Source: Pseudoxanthomonas indica (lineage in GTDB: Bacteria > Pseudomonadota > Gammaproteobacteria > Xanthomonadales > Xanthomonadaceae). Taken from it: a DNA stretch of 64,000 nt. Shown here in pieces: positions 48,134 through 57,689 of this stretch. The notes under the pieces were generated by a model. That model was not told where the DNA came from, searched no databases, and worked only from the letters and a program-made list of their open reading frames with translations. Position 1 is the first letter of the stretch. Every line of letters starts with the position of its first letter. The stretch spans positions 558,001 through 622,000 of the forward strand of contig NZ_FUZV01000002.1 of NCBI RefSeq assembly GCF_900167565.1, given 5' to 3'. Position numbers and translations under genes: made by a program.

Positions 48134-48466
48134 ATGAAATCGCTGGTCACTGTTTTCAAGTCGGTCGTGTTGTCGTTGCTTCTGGTCGCAAGCGCCCTGG
48201 CAGCTGACAAGGTCAACATCAACACGGCGGATGCGGCAACCCTGGAGTCGGTGCTGGTAGGAATCGGTCAGTCAAAGGCGGAAGCCATTGTCGAATACCG
48301 GAAAACCCACGGTCCCTTCAAGAGCGCCGAGGAGTTGGCGATGGTCAAGGGCATTGGCCTGAAAACCGTCGAGAAGAATCGCGATCGCATCGAGTTGCGA
48401 GCCACGGCGGCGGCCCCCGCCCGGCCCACGCAGGCGAGGCAGCAGTCGCCGGTCACCCGGCGCTAG
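48134..48466 (+). CDS. ComEA-like helix-hairpin-helix DNA-binding protein
   Basis: 110 residues with a signal peptide (cleavage near ALA/AD). HhH pair: VNINTADAATLESVLVGIGQSKA and G-P-F-K-S-A-E-E-L-A-M-V-K-G-I-G-L-K-T. Homologues capture transforming DNA in the periplasm. AAGGAG lies shortly before the ATG. C-terminal tail is Pro/Arg/Gln-rich. Confidence 0.88.
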   Translation: MKSLVTVFKSVVLSLLLVASALAADKVNINTADAATLESVLVGIGQSKAEAIVEYRKTHGPFKSAEELAMVKGIGLKTVEKNRDRIELRATAAAPARPTQARQQSPVTRR

Positions 48467-48523
48467 TCGCGGCAGCAGAACCCAAGGCCGGCTCACGCAG
48501 GATGCCAGAGCACTGGTTGGAGG

Positions 48524-48699
48524 GGCAGGACGCCAAGGGGGGCAAGGCAGGGAGGCCGACAAGGAAGTACCTATGGCAGCACCTCCGCACACGCGTGCAT
48601 GACGCACAAGAACAGGAGCAGGCAGGACGCCTGCGTACGGCACGGAGCCGACAAGGAAGTAACCATCGCCCAGTCGCACAGGAGTGCGTCTGGGCGATG
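48524..48699. repeat. Imperfect tandem repeat with strong hairpin
   Basis: GGCAGGACGCC occurs at 48524-48534 and 48621-48631, and GCCGACAAGGAAGTA at 48555-48569 and 48647-48661. This gives two units about 92-97 bases apart. The second unit runs into a 16-base-arm hairpin, CATCGCCCAG... / ...CTGGGCGATG at 48664-48699, with one mismatch and an AGGA loop. No convincing gene lies in 48467-48740. Possible small RNA or comEA 3' end; not a clean intrinsic terminator since no T-run follows. Confidence 0.55.
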
Positions 48700-48740
48700 T
48701 TGCTTTGGGCGATAGAATCGCCGCCTAACCCTGGCCATCC

Positions 48741-49337
48741 GTGAGCGCCGTGTCCGCCTACCTCATTCCCGCCAACGAATATCGCCGCGTCCGCTGGAAA
48801 AACGGGCTGGGATGGACGCGCGAGATCTTGCGCGAACCCGAACAGGATGACTGGCATTGGCGGCTGTCGATCGCCGAGATCGAACAGGACGCGGATTTTT
48901 CCACCTTTCCGGGCATCGAACGCGAACTGGTGCTGCTGCGCGGCAATGGATTGCGGCTGTGCTTTGACGACAGCACCGTCACTCTCGATCCGCCCCATGG
49001 CCGCTACCGTTTTGCCGGCGAGCAGCGGGTGCGCGGTGAGCTGGTCGATGGGCTGACCCACGATTTCAACCTGATGTGGCGGCGCGACACGATCACGGCC
49101 GAACTGCTGCACCGGCCGCTGGTGGGCTCGATGCTGTTCTTTGTCGACGCGCAGACGCAGTGGGCGATTCATCTGCTGGCCGGGCAGGCCCGGTTCGATT
49201 CGAGTGAAGATCTGCCGCCGTTGTTCGCCGGCGATACCGCCGTGCTTCCGGCGCAGCCCCAGCGTGGTCGCTACGCACTGCAAGGGGGCGGCGAACTGCT
49301 CGCCATCCGCATCCAGTCCCGCGACGCAGCTCAGTAG
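48741..49337 (+). CDS. HutD/Ves family protein
   Basis: 198 residues with a GTG start (a second GTG three codons on is possible). Cupin-like fold marks: W-K-N-G-L-G-W-T-R-E-I, WRLSIAEIEQDADFSTFPGIER. Homologues: HutD of histidine catabolism and the E. coli Ves. No hut genes are near, so the name does not imply histidine use. Convergent with the flavoreductase gene, with a seven-base 3' overlap. Confidence 0.87.
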   Translation: MSAVSAYLIPANEYRRVRWKNGLGWTREILREPEQDDWHWRLSIAEIEQDADFSTFPGIERELVLLRGNGLRLCFDDSTVTLDPPHGRYRFAGEQRVRGELVDGLTHDFNLMWRRDTITAELLHRPLVGSMLFFVDAQTQWAIHLLAGQARFDSSEDLPPLFAGDTAVLPAQPQRGRYALQGGGELLAIRIQSRDAAQ

Positions 49338-50956
49338 ACGTCGCGCCGATAGCGTCCGGCCATCCGCAAGGCATCCAGCGCGGCGGCGCCCAACACCTCC
49401 TGCAGTGCCGCATCCACCCCGGGCGCCATGCCTTCCAGACTCCCGCAGACATAAATCGCCGCGCCGTCTTCGACCCACGCGCGCAGCTCGCCGGCCGCGG
49501 CACGCAAGGCATCCTGCACGTAATAGCGTTGTACTTGATCGCGGGAGAACGCCAGGTCTACCCGGGTCAGCACGCCGGCCTCTTGCCAGGCCTGGATCCC
49601 CTGTTCGAACAGGAAGTCGTGCGCGCGCTGCCGCTCGCCGAACAGCAGCCAGTTGCGCGCCTGTCCACGCAGCGCGCGCGCCTTCAGATGCGCACGCAGA
49701 CCGGCGATGCCGGTGCCATTGCCAATCAGGATCAGGGGCAGGTCCTGATCGGGCAGATGGAATTGGGTGTTGCTGCGGATGCGCAGCGCAATTTCCGAAT
49801 CCACCGGCGCATGCAGGCACAGCCAGCCGCTGCCCAGGCCCGGCCGTCCATCGGCGCGATGCATCTTGCGCACCACCAGGTCCAGCAGGCCGTCCTGCGC
49901 AATCGAGGCGATGGAATATTCGCGGTGTGGCAGCGGCGTCAGCTCGTCCACGCTGTCCACTGGCGCGCGGCCGCACAGGGTATCCAACGCCGGCAGATGC
50001 GCCTGCGCCAGTACCGAGGCCAGGGTGTGCGTCGTCGACTGCCATTCCACCTGCTGATCGCCGTCCCAGCCCAGCGTCGCCAACCAGGCCAACACGTCGG
50101 CGTCGGGATGGCGCGGCCCGATTTCGGCGATGTCGCCGCTTTGCCAGCTGACGTTGGCATCGGCAGGTGGGCGCAAGCGCAGGTGAAACGCCGCACCGCC
50201 GACACTGCCGGGATTCAGCAGGTGCCGTTCGACCAGCGTCCAGCGCTGGTATCGCGGCAGATCCCAATCCGGCAGCTCGGTAGCGCCCACCAGCTGACCG
50301 AGATGATGTTGCCAATGGCGCAACGCACTCTCGTCGGCGTTGTCCACTTCCACGCGATCAAACAACGCGCGCGCACCCTGCTGGCGCAGCCACTCGTCCA
50401 GTTGCCGACCAAAGTGGCAGAAGTGCTGGTATTCGCGATCACCCAGTGCCAGCACGGCGTACTGCAAGCGGGACAGATCCGGCGATTGCGCCATCACGTC
50501 ACGGACAAAGCGCAGCGCCATGTCCGGCGGATCGCCTTCGCCGGTGGTGCTGACGACAAACAGCACGCGGCCTTGCTGCAAGTCCTGCAGGCGCAGGCTT
50601 TCGATCGGCTGCACGCTCACCGGAAAGCCAGCGGCGCGCAAGCTGTCGGCGCTGCGCGTCGCCAGCAGATCGGCAAAGCCGGTCTGGCTTGCGTGCACGA
50701 TGCGCACGCCATTTTCGTTGGCCAGGGCGGCGGTGGCGCCAGGCGCATGCCGGCGCAGCATCCAGGCAAAGAAGCCCACATAGGCGAACAGTGAAGCGCC
50801 TGCCGTCAGCCAGGCCTCCTGGCGCGGCATGGCCAACCACCACGGGCTGCTCTGCCACGTCGCCATCGTCGCGCCCAGCAGCAACAACGCCAGCAGCACC
50901 GCGGCGTTGCCCAGCCAGGAACGCCAGGGCGAGCGTGAATCCGCGCCTGTGCTCAC
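49331..50956 (-). CDS. Membrane-anchored flavodoxin/FAD reductase (CysJ-like)
   Basis: 541 residues. The GTG at 50956 is chosen because it forms a GTGA four-base overlap with the apbE stop. Two N-terminal membrane segments (about 15-32 and 50-67), flavodoxin-like FMN domain (about 85-220; S-Q-T-G, STTGEGDPPD), FAD-binding (R-E-Y-S-I-A-S-I) and NADPH-binding part (LILIGNGTGIAGLRAHL). Electron donor of the iron operon, probably reducing a periplasmic or membrane target via FMN. Confidence 0.88.
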   Translation of the reverse strand: MSTGADSRSPWRSWLGNAAVLLALLLLGATMATWQSSPWWLAMPRQEAWLTAGASLFAYVGFFAWMLRRHAPGATAALANENGVRIVHASQTGFADLLATRSADSLRAAGFPVSVQPIESLRLQDLQQGRVLFVVSTTGEGDPPDMALRFVRDVMAQSPDLSRLQYAVLALGDREYQHFCHFGRQLDEWLRQQGARALFDRVEVDNADESALRHWQHHLGQLVGATELPDWDLPRYQRWTLVERHLLNPGSVGGAAFHLRLRPPADANVSWQSGDIAEIGPRHPDADVLAWLATLGWDGDQQVEWQSTTHTLASVLAQAHLPALDTLCGRAPVDSVDELTPLPHREYSIASIAQDGLLDLVVRKMHRADGRPGLGSGWLCLHAPVDSEIALRIRSNTQFHLPDQDLPLILIGNGTGIAGLRAHLKARALRGQARNWLLFGERQRAHDFLFEQGIQAWQEAGVLTRVDLAFSRDQVQRYYVQDALRAAAGELRAWVEDGAAIYVCGSLEGMAPGVDAALQEVLGAAALDALRMAGRYRRDVY

Positions 50957-51936
50957 GTCGACCACATCGCCGACAGGGCGCTGCTGCTGCGTTCCTGTAG
51001 GCCCTGTGGCGTGCGATCCACGAAGCGCACCGCGAGCGACAGGCGTTCGGCCAGGATCAGGCCCTGTTCCGCACCCAGCACGGTCATCGCCGTGGCCCAG
51101 GCATCGGCTTCCATCGCGCTCGCCGCCAGCACCGTGACGCCGGCGCTGCTCTGCGCCACCGGCCGCGCGGAGCGCGGATCCAGCGTGTGCGAGATCCGTT
51201 CGCCCTGATGCTCGTACGCATGCCAGCGATCACCGGAAGTGGCCACGGCCTTGCCGTCCAGTTCGACCACGCGCGGCTCCAGCTGCGCGGCCTGTTCCTC
51301 TTCCGGCGTGGACTCCATCAACACGCGCCAGGGCGTGCCATCTGGTTTGCGGCCATAGCCGAACAACTCGCCGCCCACTTCGATCAGCGCCGCACCGATG
51401 CCGTCACGGCGCAAGGCTTCGGCAACCGCATCGACGGCGTAGCCCTTGGCGATCGCGGACAGATCCAGAATCAATCCGCCGGTCTGCAGGACCCGCGAAC
51501 CGGGCACGTCCAACTGCACCCGGTCCCAGCCCGCGTTGGCGGCCAGACGACGTTGCTGCAGATCATCGGTGTTGCCGCGCGGCTGCGCCTGCGCACCGAA
51601 ACCCCACAGGCCCACCAGACCGCCGATGGTCGGATCAAACGCACCGCCGCTGGCTTCGGCAATCCCCAGCGCGGTGCGCAGCACCTGCAGGAACTCGCCG
51701 GGAATGGCTTGCCAGTGTCCGGCCTCGGCGCGATTGAAGCGGCTGATGTCGCTGTCGGGTTCCCACGTGCTCATCTGCGCCACGACGCGATCCAGCACCG
51801 CTTGCACGCGGTGATGCAGCGCATGCAGATCGCGGTCGCGACCCGCGACCACCTGCACCGACCAGGTAGTGCCCATGGTGTCGCCACCGAGGGCATGGAC
51901 GGTGTGGGCAGGAGGGAGCATTACGGTCTGGGGCAT
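50953..51936 (-). CDS. apbE: FAD:protein FMN transferase ApbE
   Basis: 327 residues. Covalently attaches FMN to Thr/Ser of target proteins. Motifs: G-T-T-W-S-V, SGGAFDPTIGGLV, LDLSAIAKGYAVDAV and SHTLDPRSARPV; A-T-S-G-D lies near the Mg2+ site. No clear signal peptide, although the family is often exported. Neighbouring DUF2271 and the flavoreductase suggest a flavinylated electron path. Confidence 0.92.
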   Translation of the reverse strand: MPQTVMLPPAHTVHALGGDTMGTTWSVQVVAGRDRDLHALHHRVQAVLDRVVAQMSTWEPDSDISRFNRAEAGHWQAIPGEFLQVLRTALGIAEASGGAFDPTIGGLVGLWGFGAQAQPRGNTDDLQQRRLAANAGWDRVQLDVPGSRVLQTGGLILDLSAIAKGYAVDAVAEALRRDGIGAALIEVGGELFGYGRKPDGTPWRVLMESTPEEEQAAQLEPRVVELDGKAVATSGDRWHAYEHQGERISHTLDPRSARPVAQSSAGVTVLAASAMEADAWATAMTVLGAEQGLILAERLSLAVRFVDRTPQGLQERSSSALSAMWST

Positions 51937-51983
51937 CGGCAGAGTGAAAGAGGACGCCGCCCGCGGACGGCGTCCGTTGCTGC

Positions 51984-52790
51984 TTACTGCGGCAGGACTT
52001 CCAGTGTGGCCACATAGCTCAAGCGGCGTTGCTTGGCCTGCGGCAAGGAGGTCTTGTCATCGGTGCTGGTGGTTTCCAGCCAGTACATGCCGGCTTCCGG
52101 CCAGGTGACGCTGAACTCGCCGTTGGCGTCGGTGGTCACCTTGATTTCGTCCTGCGCATTACGATAGCGTGTGCCGCCGCGGGTGATCTCGAATTCCAGG
52201 CCCGCGGCCGGCTTGCCGTCCTTGAGCATCTTGAACTTGGCGGCTTCGCCGGCGAACAGATCATTGGGATGGGTGACTGGCACCAGTTCCAGCCCTTCGC
52301 CGCTGGTCTTGAACGCGGTGGTGTTGGGCGAGCCATTGGTCACGAAGGTTTCCACGCGTCCGAGCGATTGCGACACCTGCAGATTCTTGGCGTCCTTGGG
52401 CACTTCGGTGGCAAACGTGGCCGGCGTTCCACGCCAGCGCTTGGGCTTGCCGTCCACGTCCCAGCTGCCGGACAGGCCGCTGTTGACCACGGCGATCCGG
52501 TACGTGCCCTGCTGCAGCAGTTCGACATCGAACACCGTGCGGAACTTGCCGGTGGCCAGGTTCTGCGGGTCCACCTTGTTGCCGTCCGGCGCGGTGATCA
52601 CCAGCCCTTCGGTGCGCAGCGGCACGTGGTTGAAATAGAACAGGTCGTTGGAGACCGCCGCATCCACGGTGATCCACGGCTTCTCGCCGGCAATCACCGT
52701 CTGCGAGGGTTGCAGCCACGCCTTGTGCGCGAACGCGGAGAACGGCAGTGCGGTGGCCAAGGCCAGGGCGAGGGTGAGGGAACGCTTCAT
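51984..52790 (-). CDS. DUF4198 exported protein
   Basis: 268 residues with a signal peptide (cleavage near AFA/HK). DUF4198 (NikM-like) pattern: H-K-A-W-L-Q-P-S near the mature N-terminus and beta-sandwich repeats, with [19 protein letters not shown]. Mature N-terminal His-Lys could bind metal. Part of the iron operon; 47 bases before the apbE start. Confidence 0.88.
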   Translation of the reverse strand: MKRSLTLALALATALPFSAFAHKAWLQPSQTVIAGEKPWITVDAAVSNDLFYFNHVPLRTEGLVITAPDGNKVDPQNLATGKFRTVFDVELLQQGTYRIAVVNSGLSGSWDVDGKPKRWRGTPATFATEVPKDAKNLQVSQSLGRVETFVTNGSPNTTAFKTSGEGLELVPVTHPNDLFAGEAAKFKMLKDGKPAAGLEFEITRGGTRYRNAQDEIKVTTDANGEFSVTWPEAGMYWLETTSTDDKTSLPQAKQRRLSYVATLEVLPQ

Positions 52791-52827
52791 CGTGTGCTCC
52801 AGAACAGGGTAGGGGAGTAACGCGGAA

Positions 52828-53361
52828 TCAGGGTTTGACGTTGACGTTCACGGCGCCCAGTTCGCTGCTGCCCTTGGCCGAGGCGGTCTGCGCGCTCGTG
52901 GCGGGCCAGGTGAAAGGCACCTTGACCAGTTCGCGGCCACCCACTTCACGCGCGGCTTCCACCACCAGGGTGTACTCGCCGGGCGGCAGCTGTGCCAACT
53001 GTGGTTGCTTGTCGGTGAACTTGAGCGCGTGCTGGCCAGCCGGACGGGTGGGGCTGGTCACGCCATCCACCGGCACCTTCAAGGTGCGGCCGGACTTGCG
53101 CCACCACTGGCGCAGATCGGGCAGCCACTTGGTGCCATGGCCTTCGCTCGTGCTTTTCTGCTGGTACCAGACCGACAGGTTGGCGGCGACTTTCTGATCC
53201 GCACCTTCCAGCCAGATGGCGACATACGGCCGGTGATATTCGGCCACGTTCAACTTCGGCACTTCCACGTTGACCGTCAACTCGGCAGCCATCGCCGGCA
53301 CGGTCAACAATCCGCTCAGGGCGAAGGTCAGGCTCAGGGACACGGTTGTCTTTTTCATCAT
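52828..53361 (-). CDS. DUF2271 exported protein, candidate flavinylation substrate
   Basis: 177 residues with a signal peptide (cleavage near AMA/AE). DUF2271 marks: [30 protein letters not shown]. In many homologues the next residues form D-x-x-T-G-A-T, the ApbE site; here residues 99-105 read D-G-V-T-S-P-T, so the G-A is missing. The final Thr105 remains. Two ATGs (53361 and 53358) are adjacent. Confidence 0.85.
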   Translation of the reverse strand: MMKKTTVSLSLTFALSGLLTVPAMAAELTVNVEVPKLNVAEYHRPYVAIWLEGADQKVAANLSVWYQQKSTSEGHGTKWLPDLRQWWRKSGRTLKVPVDGVTSPTRPAGQHALKFTDKQPQLAQLPPGEYTLVVEAAREVGGRELVKVPFTWPATSAQTASAKGSSELGAVNVNVKP

Positions 53362-53377
53362 CGTGCTCGTTGGGAAA

Positions 53378-54019
53378 TCAGTGGATGAAGATCAGCGCCA
53401 GCAGCAAGGGCACGATCAGGCCCAAGCCGACCATCGGCCAGGTCATGCGTCGTTGCCGCGCATGCAGCTGCAGCAGGAACAGGCCGGTGATGCAGAACAC
53501 CAGGCAGGCCACGGCGAAGATATCGAGGAACCAGCTCCAGGCCGCGCCCGCATTGCGGCCCTTGTGCAGATCATTGAAATAGGAAACCCAGCCGCGGTCG
53601 GTGCTTTCGTACTCGACCGCGCCGCTGCCGCGATCGATGCTGATCCAGGCATCTGCGCCGGGGCGTGGCATGGAGACGTAGATCTCTTCCTCCGACCACT
53701 CGGCAGGTCGGCGACCGATGGATACATCCAATTGCCCGCTCAACCAGTCGGCCGTTGCGGCGGGCAACGGGGCATCGCCTTCTGCGCGATCACCCAGGCT
53801 CGGCAGCAGTGGCGCGGGCAATTGCAGATGACGGGTGACGACCTCCGGCCTGGCTTCAATCTTCGCCGCGTGATTGAGGGTGATGCCGGTGGCCGCAAAC
53901 AGGATCATGCCGATCAGGCAGATTGCCGAACTGATCCAATGCCATTGATGCAGCGTACGCAGCCAATAGCCACGGCGCTGTTGCTGGCTGGAGACCGAAG
54001 GGGCGGGGGCTGGAGTCAA
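53378..54019 (-). CDS. PepSY-associated inner-membrane protein
   Basis: 213 residues with three membrane segments (about 25-47, 155-182 and 193-211). TTG start at 54019 is the only workable one before the first helix, [10 protein letters not shown]. PepSY_TM family members work with siderophore uptake as ferric-reductase-like subunits. Conserved His residues (HQWHW, N-H-A-A) may bind haem, by inference. Confidence 0.83.
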   Translation of the reverse strand: MTPAPAPSVSSQQQRRGYWLRTLHQWHWISSAICLIGMILFAATGITLNHAAKIEARPEVVTRHLQLPAPLLPSLGDRAEGDAPLPAATADWLSGQLDVSIGRRPAEWSEEEIYVSMPRPGADAWISIDRGSGAVEYESTDRGWVSYFNDLHKGRNAGAAWSWFLDIFAVACLVFCITGLFLLQLHARQRRMTWPMVGLGLIVPLLLALIFIH

Positions 54020-54069
54020 GGCGGCGACGGACCGGGAGAAGGAAAGGGATTAGGCCATGACCGGGCCGG

Positions 54070-54759
54070 TCACGTCTCGGCCCAGCGGCGCATCAGGTTG
54101 TGGTAGACGCCGGTCAGCTGGACGACCGCGTCGGCATCGGCGCCGGTGCGCCGCAGCGTTTCAATCGACGTATCCATTTCGAACAGCAGGCGACGCTGCG
54201 CGTCTTCGCGGATCATGCTCTGCACCCAGAAGAACGAGGCCACGCGTGCGCCCCGGATAACCGGACGCACCTGGTGCAGGCTGGACGAGGGGTAGACGAT
54301 CATGTCGCCGGCCGGCAGCTTGACCTCGTGCTCGCCGTAGGTGTCGCTGATGATCAGCTCACCGCCTTCGTATTCGTCGGGTTCGCACAGGAACAGGGTG
54401 CAGGAGACGTCCGAACGCAGATGCTGGCGCACGCCTTCGGGCGTGCTGGTGATCATCACCGAACCGTCGATATGAAAGCCGTAGGTGCCGCCGCCCTGAT
54501 AGCGGTTGAAGCGCGGCGGCAGGATGCGCAGCGGCAACGCCGCGGCGAAAAACAGGGGATTGCGTTCCAGCGCGGCCAGGATCTGCTGGCCCAGCGCCAG
54601 CTTGAGCGGCGAGGCGTCCGGCAGCTGCTCGTTGCGTTTGACCTGCGCGCCCTGCTTGCCGACGGTTTCGCGGCCATCGGCCCAGTCGGCGGCATCCAGT
54701 TCGCGGCGGATGCTCGCCACCTGCGCGGGATCAAGGACGGCGGGAATATGCAGCAGCAT
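54070..54759 (-). CDS. PKHD-type Fe(II)/2-oxoglutarate hydroxylase (PiuC-like)
   Basis: 229 residues from ATG at 54759 with AGGAG upstream. Iron ligands: Y-G-F-H-I-D-G (H and D) and S-S-S-L-H-Q-V (His), with the R-x-x-S-F-F-W-V-Q-S 2-oxoglutarate region. PiuC is encoded beside TonB-dependent receptors of the PiuA/Fiu group in many genomes, as here. Biochemical substrate unknown. Confidence 0.92.
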   Translation of the reverse strand: MLLHIPAVLDPAQVASIRRELDAADWADGRETVGKQGAQVKRNEQLPDASPLKLALGQQILAALERNPLFFAAALPLRILPPRFNRYQGGGTYGFHIDGSVMITSTPEGVRQHLRSDVSCTLFLCEPDEYEGGELIISDTYGEHEVKLPAGDMIVYPSSSLHQVRPVIRGARVASFFWVQSMIREDAQRRLLFEMDTSIETLRRTGADADAVVQLTGVYHNLMRRWAET

Positions 54760-54816
54760 GTGGAACTCCTGGAAGAGCAAAGGGCGGGGAAGCTGGCTTC
54801 CCCGCCCGATTGTTGC

Positions 54817-57138
54817 TTAGAAACGCAGGTTCAGGCTCAACAGCACCGAGCGCGGTGCGCCGGGGGTGTAGCGATAGCCGCTTTTGTTGATGGCGGCCAC
54901 GTACTCCTTGTCGAACAGGTTGTAGCCGTTGAGGCGCAGATCCACGTTCTTGTTGAAGGCGTAGCTGACCACGGCATCCCAGACGGTGTACGACTTGACG
55001 AAGGTGGGGGTGCCCACCGCGCCGTCCGTACCGCGCTTCATTTCGCCGCTATAGCGCACGCCGCCGCCGAAGGTCAGGCCGAACGGAAGCTCGTAGGTGG
55101 TCCAGGCAGTGAAGGCGCTGTCGGGGGTGTAGCCGAGATCCGTGGTGCGGTCCTGTGCCACGGCCGGTCCCTTGGTCACCTTGGCGTCCATGGTGGTGTA
55201 GCCGGCCGAGATCGACCACGCATCGGTGATCTTGCCTACCGCGGAAATCTCCACGCCCTTGACGCGCTTGTCGCCGGCTTGCGAGGTCACGCCATTTTCG
55301 GTGATGACCTCGTTGGACACGTCGGTCTGGTACAGCGCTACCGCCAGCAACAGGGCGTCGTCGAGCAGGCTGAACTTGCTGCCCACTTCCACCGTCTCGG
55401 TCTTCTGCGGGTCGTAGATGGGATTGTTGGCGCTGGTCGCCGTGAGCGCCAGTTCCAGCGATGAACCGCCCGGCGGCTGCTGCGAGATCGCGTAGTTGGC
55501 ATAGAAGCTGGTGACATCGCCCAGCTTGTAGACCGCGCCCAGCTTCCAGTTGAACAGCGTGTCGGAATCCTTCAGTCGCTGATCCGTGATCGTCCCCACG
55601 GGAGCGCCCCGGCACGGTTGCGAGTTGTTCGCCGTGCACGGCAGATGCGAGAAGTAGTCGATCTTGTAGTGGTCAAAGCGAACGCCGCCAGTGAGCAGGA
55701 AGGACTCGCTCAAGTGCACCGTATCGAACGCATAGACCGAACTGGTGGTGGCTTCAGCGTGCGTGTAAGCACCAGTGCGAAACCAGTTCAGGCCGGTGGC
55801 GGTGGCCGGATCCGGGTTGTAGAGATTGGCGCGCGTCCACGCGCCCGAAGTGCCGTAGCGCCAGCCCTTCAACTCTTCCTTTGCGATCTCGACGCCGGTG
55901 CTGAGGTTGTGCTCGACACTACCGGTTTTGAAGTCCGCACGCAGGTTCAGCTGATCGGTGAGGATGGTGTATTCCTGGTCCTTGAACGTCGGCAGGCTGC
56001 GCGAGACGGTATACGTGGACAGGTCGGCCGGGTTGGTGAACTGGATCGTGGGCACCGCCGTGGGCGAGGTCTGGCCGGTGATCATGAAAGCGGTGAGCAG
56101 GTAGTCCTGCTCGTTCTTGCCCCAGCGCGCCACGTTGGTCAGCTTGAGCTGGTCGGAGAAGTCGTGCTCGAAGCGGAACGTCGCCATTTGCGCGGTGACG
56201 TCGTCGTGGTCGAACTTCGTGCCGTAGAAATTCTCGGGATTGACCGGATTGCCGGCCAGGTATTCAAGCGTGGGCTGCGGGCTCCAACCCGGCAGGCCAA
56301 TGGTCGGCACGCCGCCATCCGGCACGTTGTCCTGTTCCACGTACATCAGGTTGAGGTAATAGCGAGTCTCGGTACCCAGGCCGAACGCCAGCGACGGCGC
56401 GATGCCCCAACGCTTGTTATTGACCTCATCGCGACCAATGACGTCGCTGTCCTGGGTCATCACGTTCAGGCGCAGCGCGCTGGTGGTGCCCAGAGTTTGG
56501 TTCCAGTCGGCGGTGACGCGGCGCTGGTTGTCGGTGCCGGCGGAAATCGTCGCGCTGGTGGCGTTGCGGGCGAATGCCTGCTTGCTCACCAGGTTGATGG
56601 CGCCGGTGGGCGCGCTGCGGCCGTTGTCGGTGCCCGCGGGGCCCTTCTCGACTTCGATCTGCTCGATGTTGAAGACATCACGCGAGACCGAACCCAGATC
56701 GCGCACGCCATCGACAAAGATGCTGCTGGAGCTGTCGAAGCCACGCATGTAGAGGGTGTCGCCGGTGGCGGTGTTGCCGTTTTCGCCAACAAAGAAGGTG
56801 CCCACGCCCGGGCTGTTGCGCAGGGCTTCGGTCAGGTTGGTGGCGCCCTGCTGGTTGAACAGGTCGCTGGTGATGATCTGGATGGTCTGCGGCGTGTCTT
56901 GCAGCGACTGGGTGAACTTCGGCGAGGCCACCTTGTCGGCCTTGTAGCCGTCCACGCGCACGCCTTCGACCTGCAGGCCGGGCAGAGTGGTTGCCGTGGA
57001 CGAACCGGCTTGCGCGTCCGTGGACTGGGCGGCGGCAGGAACGGCGAATGTCAAACCGGTGAGCAGGGTGGCGGTGACCAGGCCCTGGGTGGAACGCGGA
57101 TTCGGGGCAGCGTGCTTGCGCGACTTGATAGGGGTCAT
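54817..57138 (-). CDS. TonB-dependent siderophore receptor (Fiu/PiuA-like)
   Basis: 773 residues from ATG at 57138. Signal peptide (cleavage near AAA/QS), a plug with TonB-box-like LPGLQVEGVRV and T-P-Q-T-I-Q-I-I, then an outer-membrane beta barrel ending in F (SLNLRF). Plug signature S-P-G-V-G-T-F and RGFDSS are standard for TonB receptors of catecholate/monomeric siderophores. First gene of the iron operon. Confidence 0.92.
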   Translation of the reverse strand: MTPIKSRKHAAPNPRSTQGLVTATLLTGLTFAVPAAAQSTDAQAGSSTATTLPGLQVEGVRVDGYKADKVASPKFTQSLQDTPQTIQIITSDLFNQQGATNLTEALRNSPGVGTFFVGENGNTATGDTLYMRGFDSSSSIFVDGVRDLGSVSRDVFNIEQIEVEKGPAGTDNGRSAPTGAINLVSKQAFARNATSATISAGTDNQRRVTADWNQTLGTTSALRLNVMTQDSDVIGRDEVNNKRWGIAPSLAFGLGTETRYYLNLMYVEQDNVPDGGVPTIGLPGWSPQPTLEYLAGNPVNPENFYGTKFDHDDVTAQMATFRFEHDFSDQLKLTNVARWGKNEQDYLLTAFMITGQTSPTAVPTIQFTNPADLSTYTVSRSLPTFKDQEYTILTDQLNLRADFKTGSVEHNLSTGVEIAKEELKGWRYGTSGAWTRANLYNPDPATATGLNWFRTGAYTHAEATTSSVYAFDTVHLSESFLLTGGVRFDHYKIDYFSHLPCTANNSQPCRGAPVGTITDQRLKDSDTLFNWKLGAVYKLGDVTSFYANYAISQQPPGGSSLELALTATSANNPIYDPQKTETVEVGSKFSLLDDALLLAVALYQTDVSNEVITENGVTSQAGDKRVKGVEISAVGKITDAWSISAGYTTMDAKVTKGPAVAQDRTTDLGYTPDSAFTAWTTYELPFGLTFGGGVRYSGEMKRGTDGAVGTPTFVKSYTVWDAVVSYAFNKNVDLRLNGYNLFDKEYVAAINKSGYRYTPGAPRSVLLSLNLRF

Positions 57139-57432
57139 GGAGGGATGAACACAGTTGGATGAAGGCACTCCCACTGCGGCGGCGAAGGGAGACGATGGTC
57201 GAGCTGAAAGAAAGTCGATGCTTCGAAGCGAAGGGCGCGGCGTTCGACCGGCCTAGGGCGGTGAACGGCCTGGCGGCGCACCGGGCGCCAGCAGGCCCGG
57301 GCAGCTCGTCCACACGCGGCGCGCTTCCCTGCTGGCCGGCATCCGGGCAGAGGGCGTCACTACGCGCGCAAACAGCGGGGGCAACCGGGACATGCCAGGG
57401 ATCCGAGCAAGAGTGTGAACTGGTGAATTCAT

Positions 57433-57449
57433 AATTCTAAATGAGAATT
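57433..57449 (-). promoter_or_regulatory. Fur-box-like operator
   Basis: AATTCT-AAATG-AGAATT is a perfect six-base inverted repeat in an AT-rich island; the flanking TTGTTC extends the match to the AATGAGAATT-type Fur sites of xanthomonads. It is about 295 bases before the receptor ATG, so the leader is long. The DNA between 57139 and 57432 has no credible gene. Fur control is inferred from the pattern. Confidence 0.7.
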
Positions 57450-57689
57450 GTTCGCTTCTGCAAGCAATACAGTCGCTTGGCCACGGTCGAGCCGAACGAC
57501 TGTGCATTCGTTTGGTCACATTGCTGGGGGGCCCGGAAGCGGACCTGGCGGCGTGGGCTGGCGCACGAGCGGCGAGCTTCGGACACGCTAACGCCTGCGC
57601 CGGCCCGCATGTTCCGCTCGGGTACGCAGTGTGGCTCGTGTCACTTGTCGCGATGACTTATCGCAAGACGGCGGCAGGCGCCGCCGGTT
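57450..57689. other. Intergenic region between Rieske gene and iron operon
   Basis: About 240 bases with no credible gene. A GGCGGC-AGGC-GCCGCC hairpin at about 57670-57685 directly follows the Rieske stop and may close the suf-side transcript, although no T-run follows. Confidence 0.45.

Noticed and set aside
48502..48744. An 80-codon open frame over the repeat/hairpin region
   Set aside because: It runs through a repeat and a hairpin, has no ribosome site, and its codons show no family features.
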